This document shows, piece by piece, positions 35,441 to 47,610 of a DNA stretch of 64,000 nucleotides (position 1 is its first letter; each line of letters starts with the position of its first letter). Location: positions 294,001 through 358,000 of the forward strand of contig JAQJVL010000601.1 of the NCBI GenBank assembly GCA_035578905.1. The letters run 5' to 3'. The notes beneath the pieces are model-generated. The model saw only the letters and a list, made by a program, of their open reading frames with translations. It did no database searches and was not told the origin of the DNA. The position numbers and the translations under genes were made by a program. This DNA comes from Stictocephala bisonia (Eukaryota > Arthropoda > Insecta > Hemiptera > Membracidae).

Positions 35441-36209
35441 GTGACTCACTCTTTTCTCGGCGTCCTAACCCCGTTATGTGTATACTTGAAGCGTTCAGTC
35501 TGGAATCTCCAATAAAGTTGCCTCTGTTCGCTCAGAAAGATTTTGCCCTTTTTGGCTCAAAAATTGGTCCAATGTATTTCTTAAGGGTGCATTGTACAAA
35601 TTTTGTTTTGTTTAGCTATTACAGAAAGAATTAGAACAAACTTCACAACACTTAACTTCTGTGTTTACAAAACATATCCACGCCTTATTTTTTAGTTACT
35701 TTGAGACATCGGGGACCAAAAAAACCCCGATCCTTTTTTGCTTTCAAGATGGCAGATTGTTTGGTTGCTAGTGTTCATTGCTCCCTTTGAATTTGTTGGT
35801 TATATTTATTCTTACTTGGTTAAACGTTTTACATTGTATTTTTGTTATTCTTTGGTGGGTTGGGAGTATTTGTGTCACTAACTGTTGTGTTTCCACCTAG
35901 GGGCCTACTCACTAAACTGTCATATCACTGTAACTGAACCTCAGCTAAATTACAAATAACATCATTAAATGTCATATTAAACAGTGTTATTGTTGTTTCA
36001 TGTCGTTTTATCTGCTGACAGTAAGAGAGAATCCCGGATTTTTGTTTAAATCCACAGCCTTCTGAATCTACGATTGAGTATTATAACAAATACCAGCTTA
36101 ACTTTCTGGTTGCTGCTAGTCAATCGAGTAGCTAGCAGTAACTGGTTCAGTAGCTGATTATTGTCTACTCAAATAGCTGAGATACCTGATAATAGATATA
36201 ATCTACAAT
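35441..36209 (+). mobile_element. probable LINE 5' UTR with hairpin and YY1-like site
   Basis: Mixed-composition DNA leading into the ORF1 relic at 36210. It holds a stem ATCGGGG (35708-35714) pairing with CCCCGAT (35725-35731), followed by a T run. Nine bases later comes CAAGATGGC (35745-35753), the core of the YY1 binding site, which in mammalian L1 5' UTRs directs transcription start. The upstream limit is uncertain. The stem plus T run resembles a bacterial terminator but has no such role here. Confidence 0.4.
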
Positions 36210-36745
36210 ATGTCATATTCTTGTCCAATTTGTGTTAAGTTTGTCTTAGATTCTGATGATGGGGTTATTTTCAATGGAAATTGTCAGCTATGGTTTCATA
36301 GAGAATGTGTATATGTGAAAACCTGAGTACACTCGCATAAGTGGGAATAATAACATAAAATTGTATGGTAGAAGAACTGCCTGCACAGATGATTATTGTC
36401 AACCACTACAGAGACTTGCTTCTCTAATTTCCGAAGTTTTAAGAAAGCTGGACAACCTACTTGGGAGATTAAGCAAGACTGATGAAATTTCTAATGATGT
36501 TGCTGACATAAAACTGAAATTACCTCTATGAAAGCTAGTCTGTCCACACTGGAGCCTCGTGTAACACGTGTGGAAGATACTCGTCTTCTTTCCAATATCA
36601 TGGGTCTACAATCTGAGTGAACCAACAGAGGCTGATAGAAATACAAAGACACATGGCCTAGATCTCAAAACTAAATTGTTCTCTGCAGTTGCCCCAAATT
36701 TCACCCTTACTGGTATTAACAAACCATACGAGGTATCAAATTAAA
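36210..36745 (+). pseudogene. broken LINE ORF1 with PHD-type zinc finger and coiled coil
   Basis: ATG at 36210 opens MSYSCPICVKFVLDSDDGV, then NGNCQLWFHRECV, a PHD-finger pattern (CPIC, then GNC..WFHREC) as found at the N-terminus of ORF1 proteins of some CR1- and Jockey-like LINEs. The frame stops at TGA 36324. Downstream, other frames encode a heptad-like segment (LQRLASLISEVLRKLDNLLG, later SLSTLEPRVTRVEDTRL) typical of the ORF1 coiled coil. Next comes SEPTEADRNTKTHGLDLKTK in a further frame. At least two frame changes and several stops make it a pseudogene. One is a single-base loss near 36520. Similarity fades near 36745 and no ORF2 follows. The segment may come from the same LINE family as 13.85 kb, but nothing in the window joins them. 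Confidence 0.7.
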
Positions 36746-36773
36746 TACATTCTTCTCATTATTTGTAACATAC

Positions 36774-36995
36774 TTAGTTCCTCTTGGTTTTGGTAAAGGT
36801 TATTTTAATAGGCTCACCTGTAACAAAAGTAAAATACCATATTGGCATAGGCAAACATTTGTACACTAGGCTGTAGTTCTCTTGCGAGGCCCAATTTTTA
36901 CAAATGGGTTTGCAACAGACTGTCTTGGAGAGGTCTGAAGCCAACGGGGTTGCACGTGAAACGTGCACGGGTGTAAACTGGTACACATACAACTA
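36774..36995 (-). repeat. mixed-composition block with GC hairpin
   Basis: On the minus strand runs from GTACCAGTTTACACCCGTGC onwards. It contains a perfect 7-bp stem, TGCACGT-GAA-ACGTGCA (36951-36967). A 72-codon minus-strand frame covers it, rich in Cys, Pro and Thr but with no recognised domain. It may be a DNA-transposon end or a repeat fragment; no second copy is in the window. Confidence 0.35.
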
Positions 36996-37793
36996 ACAAG
37001 ATAAGTATTATTGTATACCGTTAATAATCGTTAAAACAAATGTTCTTTACGAATAAAATATATTACTCTAGATTTCAAGAAAATTAGTAATAGCCTACTA
37101 ATAACCATTATAAGCTTTGATAGATTACGGTATTACAATTTTTTCAATAACTTAAATATATTACATTAATGATAATTACATATTTATCACTAGTAGAATA
37201 ATGATAGTATTGGTTATAAATATTGTAAACAATTAAGGAATACCAATGACAAGAGATACAAAAATTTATTACAAATAACTTGATAGTCAATACAATATAA
37301 GTAAAATCCTAGATGTTAATAATAAACATAATTAAAATTCTTTTAACAACTTCTACCTCTTTCAATGTAGAAAGAAGTAGAACAGTGTATCAGGAGAAGC
37401 TCATTACATTTTCATTACTCCAGATAAACTTAAGAGTTAATCTGATTTATATTTTAAATTTTTAGATAACGGATTTTTTTCTTCTTTGTCAATTCGTAAA
37501 AAAATGTATTTATGTGGATAACACATATTTATATCCACGGTGCTGGTGAACTTACAAACACGCTGTAACTTATTTCGTGACAAATATAGTGACTTATAAA
37601 TGTGATGAAACTTAGATGTTGTTTCTCTTAAAGTAACACGAGAGGGACAATGGTGTAACACAATAGAGTCTAATGGCTGTCTTTGTCAATATAACACGTT
37701 AAAGTCAATAAACTAAGGTGAGGAAATTTTACTTTTTAAAATTGTTTTTATGAACTAATAATATGTACGTTGTCATTCTATAATATGGTACTA
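36996..37793. other. AT-rich sequence, nothing recognised
   Basis: No convincing motif. Confidence 0.4.
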
Positions 37794-37839
37794 ATATATA
37801 TAAATAAATAAATATATATATATATATATATAATATTAG

Positions 37840-37906
<67 letters not shown>
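37794..37906. repeat. imperfect (TA)n microsatellite
   Basis: Two TA tracts separated by TAATATTAGTATATAATA. The minus-strand Ile/Tyr repeat frame across it is an artefact. Confidence 0.9.
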
Positions 37907-38323
37907 ACAGTTATAATTAAAATGATAAACCCGTAATATGTTATTTTCATGATAAAACTTTTCTTCAATGTGAACACTCTTATGTTAATTTACGTAAAGT
38001 ATCTATTCCTCAGCTTGTAGGTGTTTAGTGTAAAAATTATATTATATTTGACTAATAATACCACTATGAAATCTAACCTTAATATTATTATTAATGGTCT
38101 AAGAAATTAAAGTGTACTGCAAGTAGTAAAGTTTAACTGTTTCCTTGTAGTTTTATATTCAACCATAAAACTGTGTCGGTACTTGATAAGTAGTTTTTTA
38201 AAAGAAAGTGGTACAGCGAGTAATAAAACAGAGGAATCATACTTATATAACTTTAGTATTTTAGTTGTAAAAATTCTTAACTCTCTATAAACAAACTACA
38301 TGACTATTGGCGTGGCTTTAGTT

Positions 38324-38608
38324 TATACAGCACGGTACAAGTAAATGTCACACAACACAAATTTATTACAATACAAGCACAAAATGCACAAATATATATT
38401 TATTTGTGGAATTTATTTAAAAAATGACTTTCTATTTACAACCAAAGCAATTCCACCAAGCATATACAGCAGAAAGTGCACAAATATATTACAACACAAG
38501 TACAAAATGCACACATATTATGGTGATCGATTTCGGTGAACCACGCTCACCTTCCTCAATCAAAACAGATGGATTATTTGTTTTGTGCGACGTTTACTTG
38601 TACTGTAT
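38324..38608. mobile_element. MITE family C, complete copy (285 bp)
   Basis: Left terminus TATACAG..GGTACAAGTAAATGTC and CACACAACACAAA; right terminus TTTGTTTTGTGCGACGTTTA followed by CTTGTACTGTATA, its reverse complement apart from a short insertion in the left end and a few mismatches. The inside carries a direct duplication of the left part (AATACAAGCACAAAATGCAC near 38371; ACACAAGTACAAAATGCACA near 38494), followed by ATCGATTTCGGTGAACCAC. The truncated relative at 19151 has one of these units. No transposase is encoded. Confidence 0.7.
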
Positions 38609-39077
38609 ATGTACCAATACGTATTATGCTAGTTAAAAAAACTATTTATATGCAACGAGATCATGCATTATAAAGTTAAAACTATGTTACGCAGTCTATA
38701 GTCTGAAGACTAAACCACTACAATTTTTAGTTTTACACTTTTGGTGAAAATAATGTTACTCGTTGTGGTAGATTTTTTAGATGGTAAAAATTGTTTTAAA
38801 ATTGTTGCAAAGCAAATAAGTATAAATTTCGAGATAAGATTGAGATATGTAAAAGATATTTAGTATCAGTATCAGAATAAGTTACAGAAATCAGTAACAT
38901 TATCTTGATTATAATGGAACTGACTACTCTTAGGTAGGTCAACTTAGATAGCTACAACTATCATAACAGTTACAGCCACTTTATTGATATTTATCTCTTC
39001 TTGACTAGACGCAGACTTAATTTTTATTACATTAGAAGTGCCACTTTAAATGGTCAGTTCAACATTATTGGGTGATA

Positions 39078-39079
<2 letters not shown>
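38609..39079. other. AT-rich sequence, nothing recognised
   Basis: No convincing motif. Confidence 0.4.

Positions 39080-39138
<59 letters not shown>
39080..39138. repeat. (TA)n microsatellite
   Basis: About 29 uninterrupted TA units. Confidence 0.95.
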
Positions 39139-39141
<3 letters not shown>

Positions 39142-39374
39142 TAATTTGATTCAGTATGTTTGTTTAGCAATAACTTTTTTCTATGAATATTGTTTCATTT
39201 AACTGTGCCATTTTATATGTCAAATTGAAATTGTATTAGTACTTTATGTTCTGTTTGGTCTAAAGCATGTCTAAAAATACGTATACATTTAGTATGTGAA
39301 CACACAATAAGTATACCATTATACAATATTTATATTATCAATAAATAAGACGTAACAAGGTGAACAAAATAAAT

Positions 39375-39620
39375 GTTCGTGTATACGGGTGGGTAGGTGA
39401 ATCCTCATCACTGTACATGTAGTGGTGGGTGGGAGGGTCATCACTACTGTACGTGTAGTGTGGATAGGTAAGCCATTACCACTGACCGTGTAGGGGTAGG
39501 TAGGTGGGTGAAGACCAATATACTTGCAGGATGGGTGGGTGTTCCACTACCACTGTATGTATAGGGGTAGATGGGTGGGTTATGGATATCATACATGTAG
39601 GGGGTGATAGGTCCTATATC
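39375..39620 (+). repeat. minisatellite family M, locus 1 (~7 monomers)
   Basis: Degenerate ~33-40 base units built on ACCACTGTACGTGTAGGGGT with GGGTGGGT, for example at 39408, 39446, 39478, 39544 and 39585. The unit matches those at 51.7 and 57.8 kb. Units are well diverged from each other. G runs recur every unit on the plus strand. Confidence 0.75.
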
Positions 39621-40253
39621 ACTGAAAATAATTCAGGTGGATAAATTTAATGAATAAAGTTTAGGGGTGTAGAGAACACTTTTTCAGAAAAACCATTACT
39701 GAAAAAATGTTATTGTTTATTAGTTTCATATTTATTCTTCGGTTGTATTAAGTCTATAGCTAAAGTTTTACAGTTTACCGTAATAAAATCGGGAAACATT
39801 GTAAATATTTCCTTTCACATGTCTGAGGGTAAGAATTCTAGCCAATTCAGCACGAATCCATTTGGCTTTTGCAAACTGCAAATTGTACTTCGACATTTAT
39901 ACGTAGAGAACCACCAAACTTCATATAAAAAATAGGCTCCGAGCCTAAATTTGATTTAAAAGCTGCTAATTTACTATGTATTTTACTATTTTAGTCGTAC
40001 GTAACTTTGTTTTAATCACCTCTGTTTAATTGAATCATTGAAGTTTGCCATGAGTATCCTTTGAGTCCAACCTGATATGAATGTTTACACTACCATATGA
40101 TAAAACTTGGTTTTCGTTTAGACGTTTTGTTTATGGCTAGTTAAGTTTTTCTTTCAGTAACTTGGTAGTAATAAAGATGAAAATAGTTGAGTAAAGAAGC
40201 AGGGTTTGTCCAAAATTGTAAAGCCTTTCTGCAAATTATTATTTTTTACTTAC
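39621..40253. other. AT-rich sequence, nothing recognised
   Basis: Segment 39830-39950 is of more mixed composition but has no recognised motif. Confidence 0.4.
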
Positions 40254-40287
40254 ACTTATGGCACTTAAATACTCCAACCTATGTTAC
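40254..40287 (-). other. exon-like island without coding potential (weak)
   Basis: On the minus strand a strong acceptor, CTATACTTTTCTTTTACAG, is followed 34 bases later by the donor GTAAGTAAAAAA. All three frames contain a stop within the 34 bases. If spliced at all it would be a non-coding or poison exon. Confidence 0.15.
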
Positions 40288-41388
40288 CTGTAAAAGAAAA
40301 GTATAGTTGAAATACATTATACTTAATGTTCATTGTATATTATTTTAAATATATTTAGTGATCTTATGATAGTTTTTAAAAGTCAAAACTAAAACATTTT
40401 ACAACTGAAACGGATGTAGTATGAAAACAATAGAGGAAATTGTTGAAATATATGACACATGAAAATGCTATTCATTAAAAGAAGATGATACAATATATGT
40501 ATAGTATTTGTAAAGTGCACATTGATTTAGTAACTTAATTAATAAATTAGAAGTATGTCTTCATAGTTATGATTTTAAAGAATTTGGTTACATTAATTTT
40601 ATTTACTATTAAAATAACATTTATAAGTACCTATTGTTAGTAAAATTTAACTATATTCTAAAATTTTGAAAAATAGTATATCATCTCTAAAATAAATAAA
40701 ACTCATATGAATAAAACAATAAGCTATTATAGTTCGTTTAGTATTGTACTTAATCAATAATTTACATAATTCAAAGTAAAACGTAAATCGTAAATGTGTT
40801 ATGAATAATTTCCAATGTATACGTAAAAATTTACTTGTTATGGGTTCCCCTAGAAGTGAAATAGTGTCAGTATACTTTAAAAACAACAAAATCCCTGCCT
40901 CATTACCCAATATAAAATGACAATGAATAAATAAAAATAATTCTATTATTCCTAATATTAATGAATTGTATAAACTGACGTCACCTTTCAAACGTTCCTG
41001 ATATTCTACGTAATTAAACCTTTAAAAAAATTGTGTTCATTTAAATCTATTATAAATTTATATTTTTCTACGAGAAGAATCTAAATAATTCTTTAAGATA
41101 ATTTATAAATTAATAAATTTACACAGACCACCATGTAGTTAGAGGGAGTGTTAGTTAAATGTTCTGATTGTTTATTTTTAAATAAGAAAGACGGCAACAA
41201 AGAGTAATCCCCTAAGAGTACATACCTACAATTTTTTCTCGAACTCTCAACATACCTTTGTTTTGTTATATTTGCCTCCTTCAATTGCCTTTATTGTGAT
41301 ATTAAAATCATAAATAATCATAAAACCATTAAGTTTATGGTTACGTTGCGAGAATATTGAAACTTATCGAGAATATTAGAGAAAAATG
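40288..41388. other. AT-rich sequence, nothing firm
   Basis: Holds a 114-codon minus-strand frame (40647-40991) whose product is Phe/Ile/Leu-rich without a recognised family. It is judged to be chance. Confidence 0.4.
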
Positions 41389-41712
41389 TGGCGTCCGATC
41401 AGTTGTTGCCATCAACGTGTACACTACTAGAGAAGTCTAAGTTGTCCATGCTGAATTGTAGTCAAGGTTCAGATGTTGTGTGAGGAAGAGGACTGAGTGT
41501 CAGACTTGTTAAAAAGCTGAAAATCAGACCAAAACTACGTGGTTCAGATTCCACGTAAAGCTGTAGATCCTATAGTTGTTCTGGCTATTGGGATATAAAT
41601 AGTCCTTTCTAAACTAAACCGAACTCAAGATAATAACAATGACTACACTCGTTCATCTTCACTCATTCACCCCTCATATTTGCCCATATATCTACGATAG
41701 GCGTCTTAGAAA
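41389..41712 (+). mobile_element. SINE-like family S, copy 5 (subfamily S2, 5' truncated)
   Basis: Starts at GTGGCGTCCGATCAGTTGTT, then CACTACTAGAGAAGTCTAAG, TCAAGGTTCAGATGTTGTG, CTACGTGGTTCAGATTCCAC, TACACTCGTTCATCTTCACT and the S2 end CTACGATAGGCGTCTTAGAA, followed by a short (AAT)n tail typical of a SINE insertion. Confidence 0.75.
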
Positions 41713-41868
41713 TAAATGAATAATAATAATAATAAAATCATGCCAATTTGTGACTATTTGATGAATTAAATATTCATATAAATACATAATAATAAAGGTG
41801 TAAAAAAATTTTAACAGTATATACACTTTCTTCTTCAAACTGCTGAAGGAGACAGGTATTGGTTTCGT

Positions 41869-42024
41869 AAACAAATGTGTACGCGCTAAGGTGTAAACGG
41901 TTAATATAAGTTGGAAAGCAATTACGCGAGTTTCTAAACTTGTCAAGCTCCAACACTTGAAATTACCAGAGTCATTAGTTGCAGCGACCTCAGCATTAAT
42001 CATAAATGTCAGCGACACGAGTCG
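41869..42024 (-). repeat. conserved 156-bp domain, copy 2
   Basis: Counterpart of 17071-17226 with six differences near the 41869 end and 97 identical bases from about 41928 to 42024. The flanks beyond differ, and it lies about 150 bases downstream of a family S copy, which the 17.1-kb locus lacks. Confidence 0.7.
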
Positions 42025-43097
42025 AGAGAGAGCTAGGTAGTTAAAACTCAGGAAAGTGAAGTGCTGTCGCCAAAGGTTAACTAAATTTACACATTTTATA
42101 CATTTATTATTAATTAAATTTATAAAGTTATATAGAATTTTTTTTCAAAATTTCTTCTTACTTTTATAGGTCGCTTTTTTAATAACTATGAAAATGAACT
42201 AATATGTATATATCAATATTATAGTTACTTTCAAGTTCTGAAATACATTGATAATTTAGTAGGTTTAAACGTATTTTTATGTAAGTCGGAGAGTAATTAT
42301 GGAAATAATATTATTATTTGACTAGCTGTTATGTCAAAACACAAAAGATCATTGCTAACATCCACTGATTATATTTTCTTAAACCTAACTAGTTATCATT
42401 TATAATTTCAAGAAACATACAATATTACAAATGTTCAACTATATTTATAATTTGAGCACTTGATGCTATATGTATTTTTTTCCAAATTACGTAATACAAT
42501 GATAAACTACATAACATAAAATATATATTTTTCAAAATATAAACATTGTAAGCAAATATTATTTTTTGTTAATAATTTTATATATTACAATTAAGTACAG
42601 CATAGCCTTCCATCTTGGTGTATGAGGAAAATGTCTACTATGAAGGAAATAGTCTAAATTTACTGCAATATTCTGACCTCCTTAAAAATACTTTTAACCG
42701 TAAAAGAAAAAATTAACATTTAGTCTCATTGTGTGGAGTAGAAAAGGCCACATACAAATGTACAATCAAAATCTCAAGAAACTACATTGGAATAGTAGAG
42801 GCCTGGCCTAAGTAAGCATAAAATAACTTGAAAACTACTATAAATAAGATATATAAGAAATACATTGTATTATAAATGCTAATTTAACATAGAAATAACT
42901 GCGAAAATACAAATTTAAAGGGAATATTTACTATATGTACGTTGGAAAATAGATATTGACATGTCAGGTTATTATTGAGTAAACGAGTTTTTATTGGATA
43001 CTCTGTAGTTTAACAATTAAAATAACATTTTAATTTTGATTTTTTTATACGTATGTACTTATTTAATTGTATTTATATTAGTTACATTCTAAAATCT
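42025..43097. other. AT-rich sequence, nothing recognised
   Basis: No convincing motif. Confidence 0.45.
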
Positions 43098-43535
43098 GAG
43101 ACGCCGACACAACATTGTTGGTATTTTAAGGCGAATATGAATGGTTATATGAGTATAAGATGAGTGTGGATGAGTGTAGTCTGGTTAATAAATGAGTTCA
43201 ACTGTTCCTCAGAAAGGTCAATTTACTAATAGCCCAACAGCCAGGGCAACTAAGGGACCTACAACTTTACGTTGAATCTGAACCACGTAGTGCCAGTCTC
43301 ATTTTCAGCTAATTGATAAGCCTGATATTCAGTTATCTCCCCCACACAATGATTACCACCCAACATGGACACCCCAGACTTCTCTAGTAGTGTCCACGCC
43401 GATAGCAACCATCAAGCGGACGCCATGTCGGTATTAAGAGGACCGAGCATCAACCTATCGCTTACAATCTCCATAACACTTTGTCCCCATGTAGCTGGGT
43501 GACAGCACTGCGCCACTAGTGCCGACAATTTGATT
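43098..43535 (-). mobile_element. SINE-like family S, copy 6 (subfamily S1, longest)
   Basis: The most complete copy, on the minus strand. The head reads GTCGGCACTAGTGGCGCAGT, GCTGTCACCCAGCTACATGG, then GGAGATTGTAAGCGATAGGT and TGATGCTCGG. TAGTGGCGCAGTG resembles pol III box A and GGTTGATGC, about 60 bases on, resembles box B, so a tRNA-derived head is plausible. The body follows with CACTACTAGAGAAGTCTGGG, AGCTGAAAATGAGAC, CTGGCTGTTGGGC and the ACTCATC run. It ends in ATGTTGTGTCGGCGTCTCAG. No coding capacity. Confidence 0.75.
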
Positions 43536-44535
43536 TATATACACACGTTACACAGATTATTAAAAGCAATGTTTTTACTTTCAGACTAGTACAGTATCCA
43601 TAGTCAGCTATGTATAAGATAATTTTAATACTTTTTAAAATGTGCACCAAAGTTCTATTATTCTATGAACTTCAATAAAAAAAATACGCTATCACAACTT
43701 TGCTTCATTAGTATTTCATTGTTTTTATTACGTTTTCTACGAACATGTAAACGTACCATCAGTTTCCGTTACATCCCCCCCCCCCGATATACTGTACATA
43801 CCCTACTCTAACTATACTGTTATTGTTGGAATTTTTGAAGGAATTATATTGCTAATTAAATTATACAAATATTAAACTATTTTATGTTTTCGTTAATATT
43901 AAATTAATAAAACAACTTTAACTAATTAAAAATATATTACTAAATAAATAGGTTTTAAGATATACATTGAGCTCAAATAGGACAGAAGTAACTAAATATT
44001 AGTTTTTTTTTTTTTTTAATTGCTATATATTTGTGCCGTTATATCTTTGGATTATAGATATCTTACATGCACATCGTTGATTTAATTTGTTTTTTGTTTT
44101 TATTTATTTTTTTAATTGTTCATAGTCCATAGAGTATTTAATATTGTTTATTTACTGCCGATTTATAGTATATTTATTTTATATAGTCATGTATATTATT
44201 TATTTATTTGTTTCCATTGTACTGATATTTAATGCTTTGAGGCTCATGTGGAGTTAGGACTACCAGTCGTGATCCAGAAGGATGGTTTAAACATTCAAAC
44301 AGTTCATTGAGATAAACTCCAAAATAAAGAAAAATTAAGATTACTGATAAAAAAGATTACATTAAAAAAAAGAAAATACTTTTATATTGAATAACAAAAT
44401 GTTGTTTGGTTTCCTTTAACTATGTTTCCTTGGTGTTTGTTGATTTTTTTTATTATTGTTTTATTTGTTAGTTACTTAAAGATTATTAATATATTAAAGA
44501 TATTTCATTATGGTAAAATTAGTTGATCTCTCAAA
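43536..44535. other. AT-rich sequence with an 11-base C run
   Basis: Poly-C at 43775-43785 is striking in this AT-rich context. Positions 44220-44290 are of mixed composition with no recognised motif. Confidence 0.5.
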
Positions 44536-44539
44536 TGGC

Positions 44540-44622
44540 TATATGCTAGAGAGATTAAAACAATACTGCTATGTAATAGCAATTTAAGAAATAATAAATG
44601 ATTTTAAATTGAATTGAATAGA
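44540..44622 (+). mobile_element. possible LINE 3' tail
   Basis: Ends TAAGAAATAATAAATGATTT followed by an AAATTGAATTGAAT tail, a common shape of insect LINE 3' ends. No coding remnant is present. Confidence 0.3.
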
Positions 44623-45310
44623 CTTAAACAGTTTAAGAAAATCATGATTGGCATAGTTACCTTTTATTCATTTAAAAATAGTCCTCGTTTATAAACAATA
44701 TGTCTATCTTACAAAGACAATAAAATATTTGTAACAATAATCAAATTAGATGAGGGAGACAAAGGTAGTTGGACATTTGCTATCATTACGTAAAAATTAC
44801 CAATCGCGACGTTTCGATTTGGTAAAACCCAAAATGTTTTCAAGCGCTAAAAACTAAATTACATCTACTCAAACATGTTATAAAACTACGTTCTTAACCT
44901 AATAAACTTATCTACACTATTAACTATCTACATCCTAGATCATTGAATGGGGTACAACAAAATGAACTTCTACTAAATATAAAAATAATCATATTAGTTC
45001 ACGATAAATATAATGGCAAAGTATAATAACTACAGTAGGACAACGGTAGAAATCACACTGAAAAATTATCCATTGTGACGGAGCTCGTAACATGAGCTGC
45101 ACGTATATCATGTAAACGGCAACATTAAAACAGGGCAGTAGTAACTAGACCCAGAGGGTGGTCTATTGTGTGGATGGAGTGTCATTTTGTTCACAGTGCT
45201 ACGATATGAAACATAAAATTCTGCGCTATCTGAGAAGCGACATTTGAATCTAGTTCGCTGACGAGAATACTTTTTGCCGAGAACTATAATTATAGTTATC
45301 AGTTGACTTT
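44623..45310. other. mixed block, possible old mobile element
   Basis: Contains ATCGCGACGTTTCGATTTGG (44803-44822), a type of CGACGTTTCG motif common near ends of invertebrate elements, and a GC-elevated part (45060-45260). AACTATAATTATAGTT (45284-45299) is a 16-base palindrome. No termini could be set. Confidence 0.3.
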
Positions 45311-45886
45311 TATTTGTTCAAGTGTTTTCATTGTAGAAGGGCAAAAAGTTAACAATTTATTTATTGAACAATAAAATTGGTAAATAGGTATTCTGTTGTA
45401 CTTAGTATTGAATATTGTTATCTGAATATTAATATTTTGTAAATTTATGTTAGCATTATATGTTTTAAAATGTTATTAAAATATTTTATGTATTTGAAAA
45501 ACTAATTGCTTGAATTAAAAAAAGGTAAAGCGTTCAAATTTATCGTAATGAAAGGTTTAACAAATCTTACAATTTTAATATAATATAAACGTACATAATT
45601 CAACTTATAATCCTTAAAAATCTATGAATCAACAAGTAAGTAAAATGCCAATAAAAATTTATTAAGAGTATGTTTATGAGAGTGTACTTTGAATACGTAT
45701 ATCCAGAATATTGGTGAATTTTTATTTTATATAAAGAATATATTTCTTATATTTAATACATTGAAACGGCAAGTTGCGAGGATCATTTATTTTAAAATGC
45801 TATAAAATGTAAAAATGTTTTCATAATTTTCTCAATCTTTGAAATTTTAAAATACTACATATTTATATCAAACTAAAACAATACAT
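45311..45886. other. AT-rich sequence, nothing recognised
   Basis: No convincing motif. Confidence 0.4.
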
Positions 45887-46514
<628 letters not shown>

Positions 46515-46908
46515 TTTACTACAGTCATGTATGTATTTCCAAAAGAACATTTTAAGAAGAAATAAAAAAAGGGTTATTTCCATTATGTACTACCCATTTG
46601 TAACAAACAATGAATTAATATTTTTGTATTTTTACGATCTAATTAAATTTTTATTCTAATTTTTTTCTCTTTCCTAGTCGGTTTCCATGACATTTCACTT
46701 TAAATATTAGAAAATATGTCATTTAAAAAAAATTTATTTTTTACCCAGCAAAGGTAGATTTTGATGATACATACAACAATACAAAATTACAAAGCTGTAG
46801 ATAAAACCTTCTTTGTGCTATGATGTATCACAAAGAATCCAAAAAGACAGCCAGACGATAAGCGAAGCCAGTAAAAAGTACAAGTAAGCCAGACACTATA
46901 TACTTTTT

Positions 46909-47056
46909 ACTTGTTATTGGGTAAATGAACATTGGGACTTTTATGTTCATTTTTACTTGTTATAGGGTACATGAACATTGGGACTTTTATATTAATTTTT
47001 ACTTGTTATACCATCTTTCATAATACTATTCAAAATTTTAGGAACACCCTGTATAT
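46909..47056 (-). repeat. 46-bp tandem duplication at a transposon-like terminus
   Basis: Units of 46 bases begin ACTTGTTAT at 46909, 46955 and partially at 47001; each contains TGAACATTGGGACTTTTAT. Fifty bases further on lies GGAACACCCTGTATA (47041-47056), whose reverse complement TATACAGGGTGTTCC is similar to the end of the 23.4-kb foldback. It is probably one end of a degenerate DNA transposon whose other end was not found. Confidence 0.5.
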
Positions 47057-47605
47057 AATTTAAATGTATTAAAATATAAAACTTCTTTAAATTGTTCTAT
47101 TTGGAGACCTAATAAATCATAGGAGAGTGCGGTGTTGGCTGCTTTGTCTTGCTTGACCTGGCTGATGTGGAGCCAGTTATCTTAGGTTATCTTTGCAAAA
47201 TTTTCCTTTTATACGGCTTTTCATCTCTGTTTTCTAAAATTTTGTTGTGGTTTTAATTTTTTTATTGGTTTGTTTGTATAAATAAATTTGTTAAATTCTT
47301 TTTTTTTTAATTATCAGGCCTTGCTTTATTCTCAAAATATCAGCAGGTCTAAAGACTTCATACTTTATAATTTATAGAAATACGATCGTTCTTAAAATGA
47401 CAAACTTTATACACGAAAATGCTCCCTAACTCAAAAATTAGTAGTCTTGGTGGGTTCGATTTAATCACTTAATATTAAACACCCATTATTTTATAACGAA
47501 TATTGTTTAAATAAAAAAGTTTTAATTTAACTTTTCAGTATTAACTCTTGTGATTTGTAAGAAAATACTTTATTTTGTTTTCTTTACGCTACACAATGGC
47601 TGACT
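47057..47605. other. AT-rich sequence; one mixed block
   Basis: Positions 47120-47190 (GCTTGACCTGGCTGATGTGG) are mixed in composition and unassigned. Confidence 0.35.
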
Positions 47606-47610
47606 CAATA

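Noticed and set aside
35708..35739. Hairpin followed by a T run, like a bacterial intrinsic terminator
   Set aside because: Everything around it is eukaryotic and no upstream bacterial gene exists; it is better explained as part of a LINE 5' UTR.
37729..37977. 82-codon minus-strand frame with Ile-Tyr repeats
   Set aside because: It is a translation of the (TA)n tract.
39375..39620. Telomeric or subtelomeric repeat
   Set aside because: Units contain GGGTGGGT but not the TTAGG insect telomere motif, and no telomeric array occurs in the window.
40647..40991. 114-codon minus-strand frame, the longest outside simple repeats
   Set aside because: The product is Phe/Ile/Leu-rich as expected from AT-rich DNA, with no domain, no GC shift and no splice context. 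A chance frame is more likely, though RNA data could overturn this.
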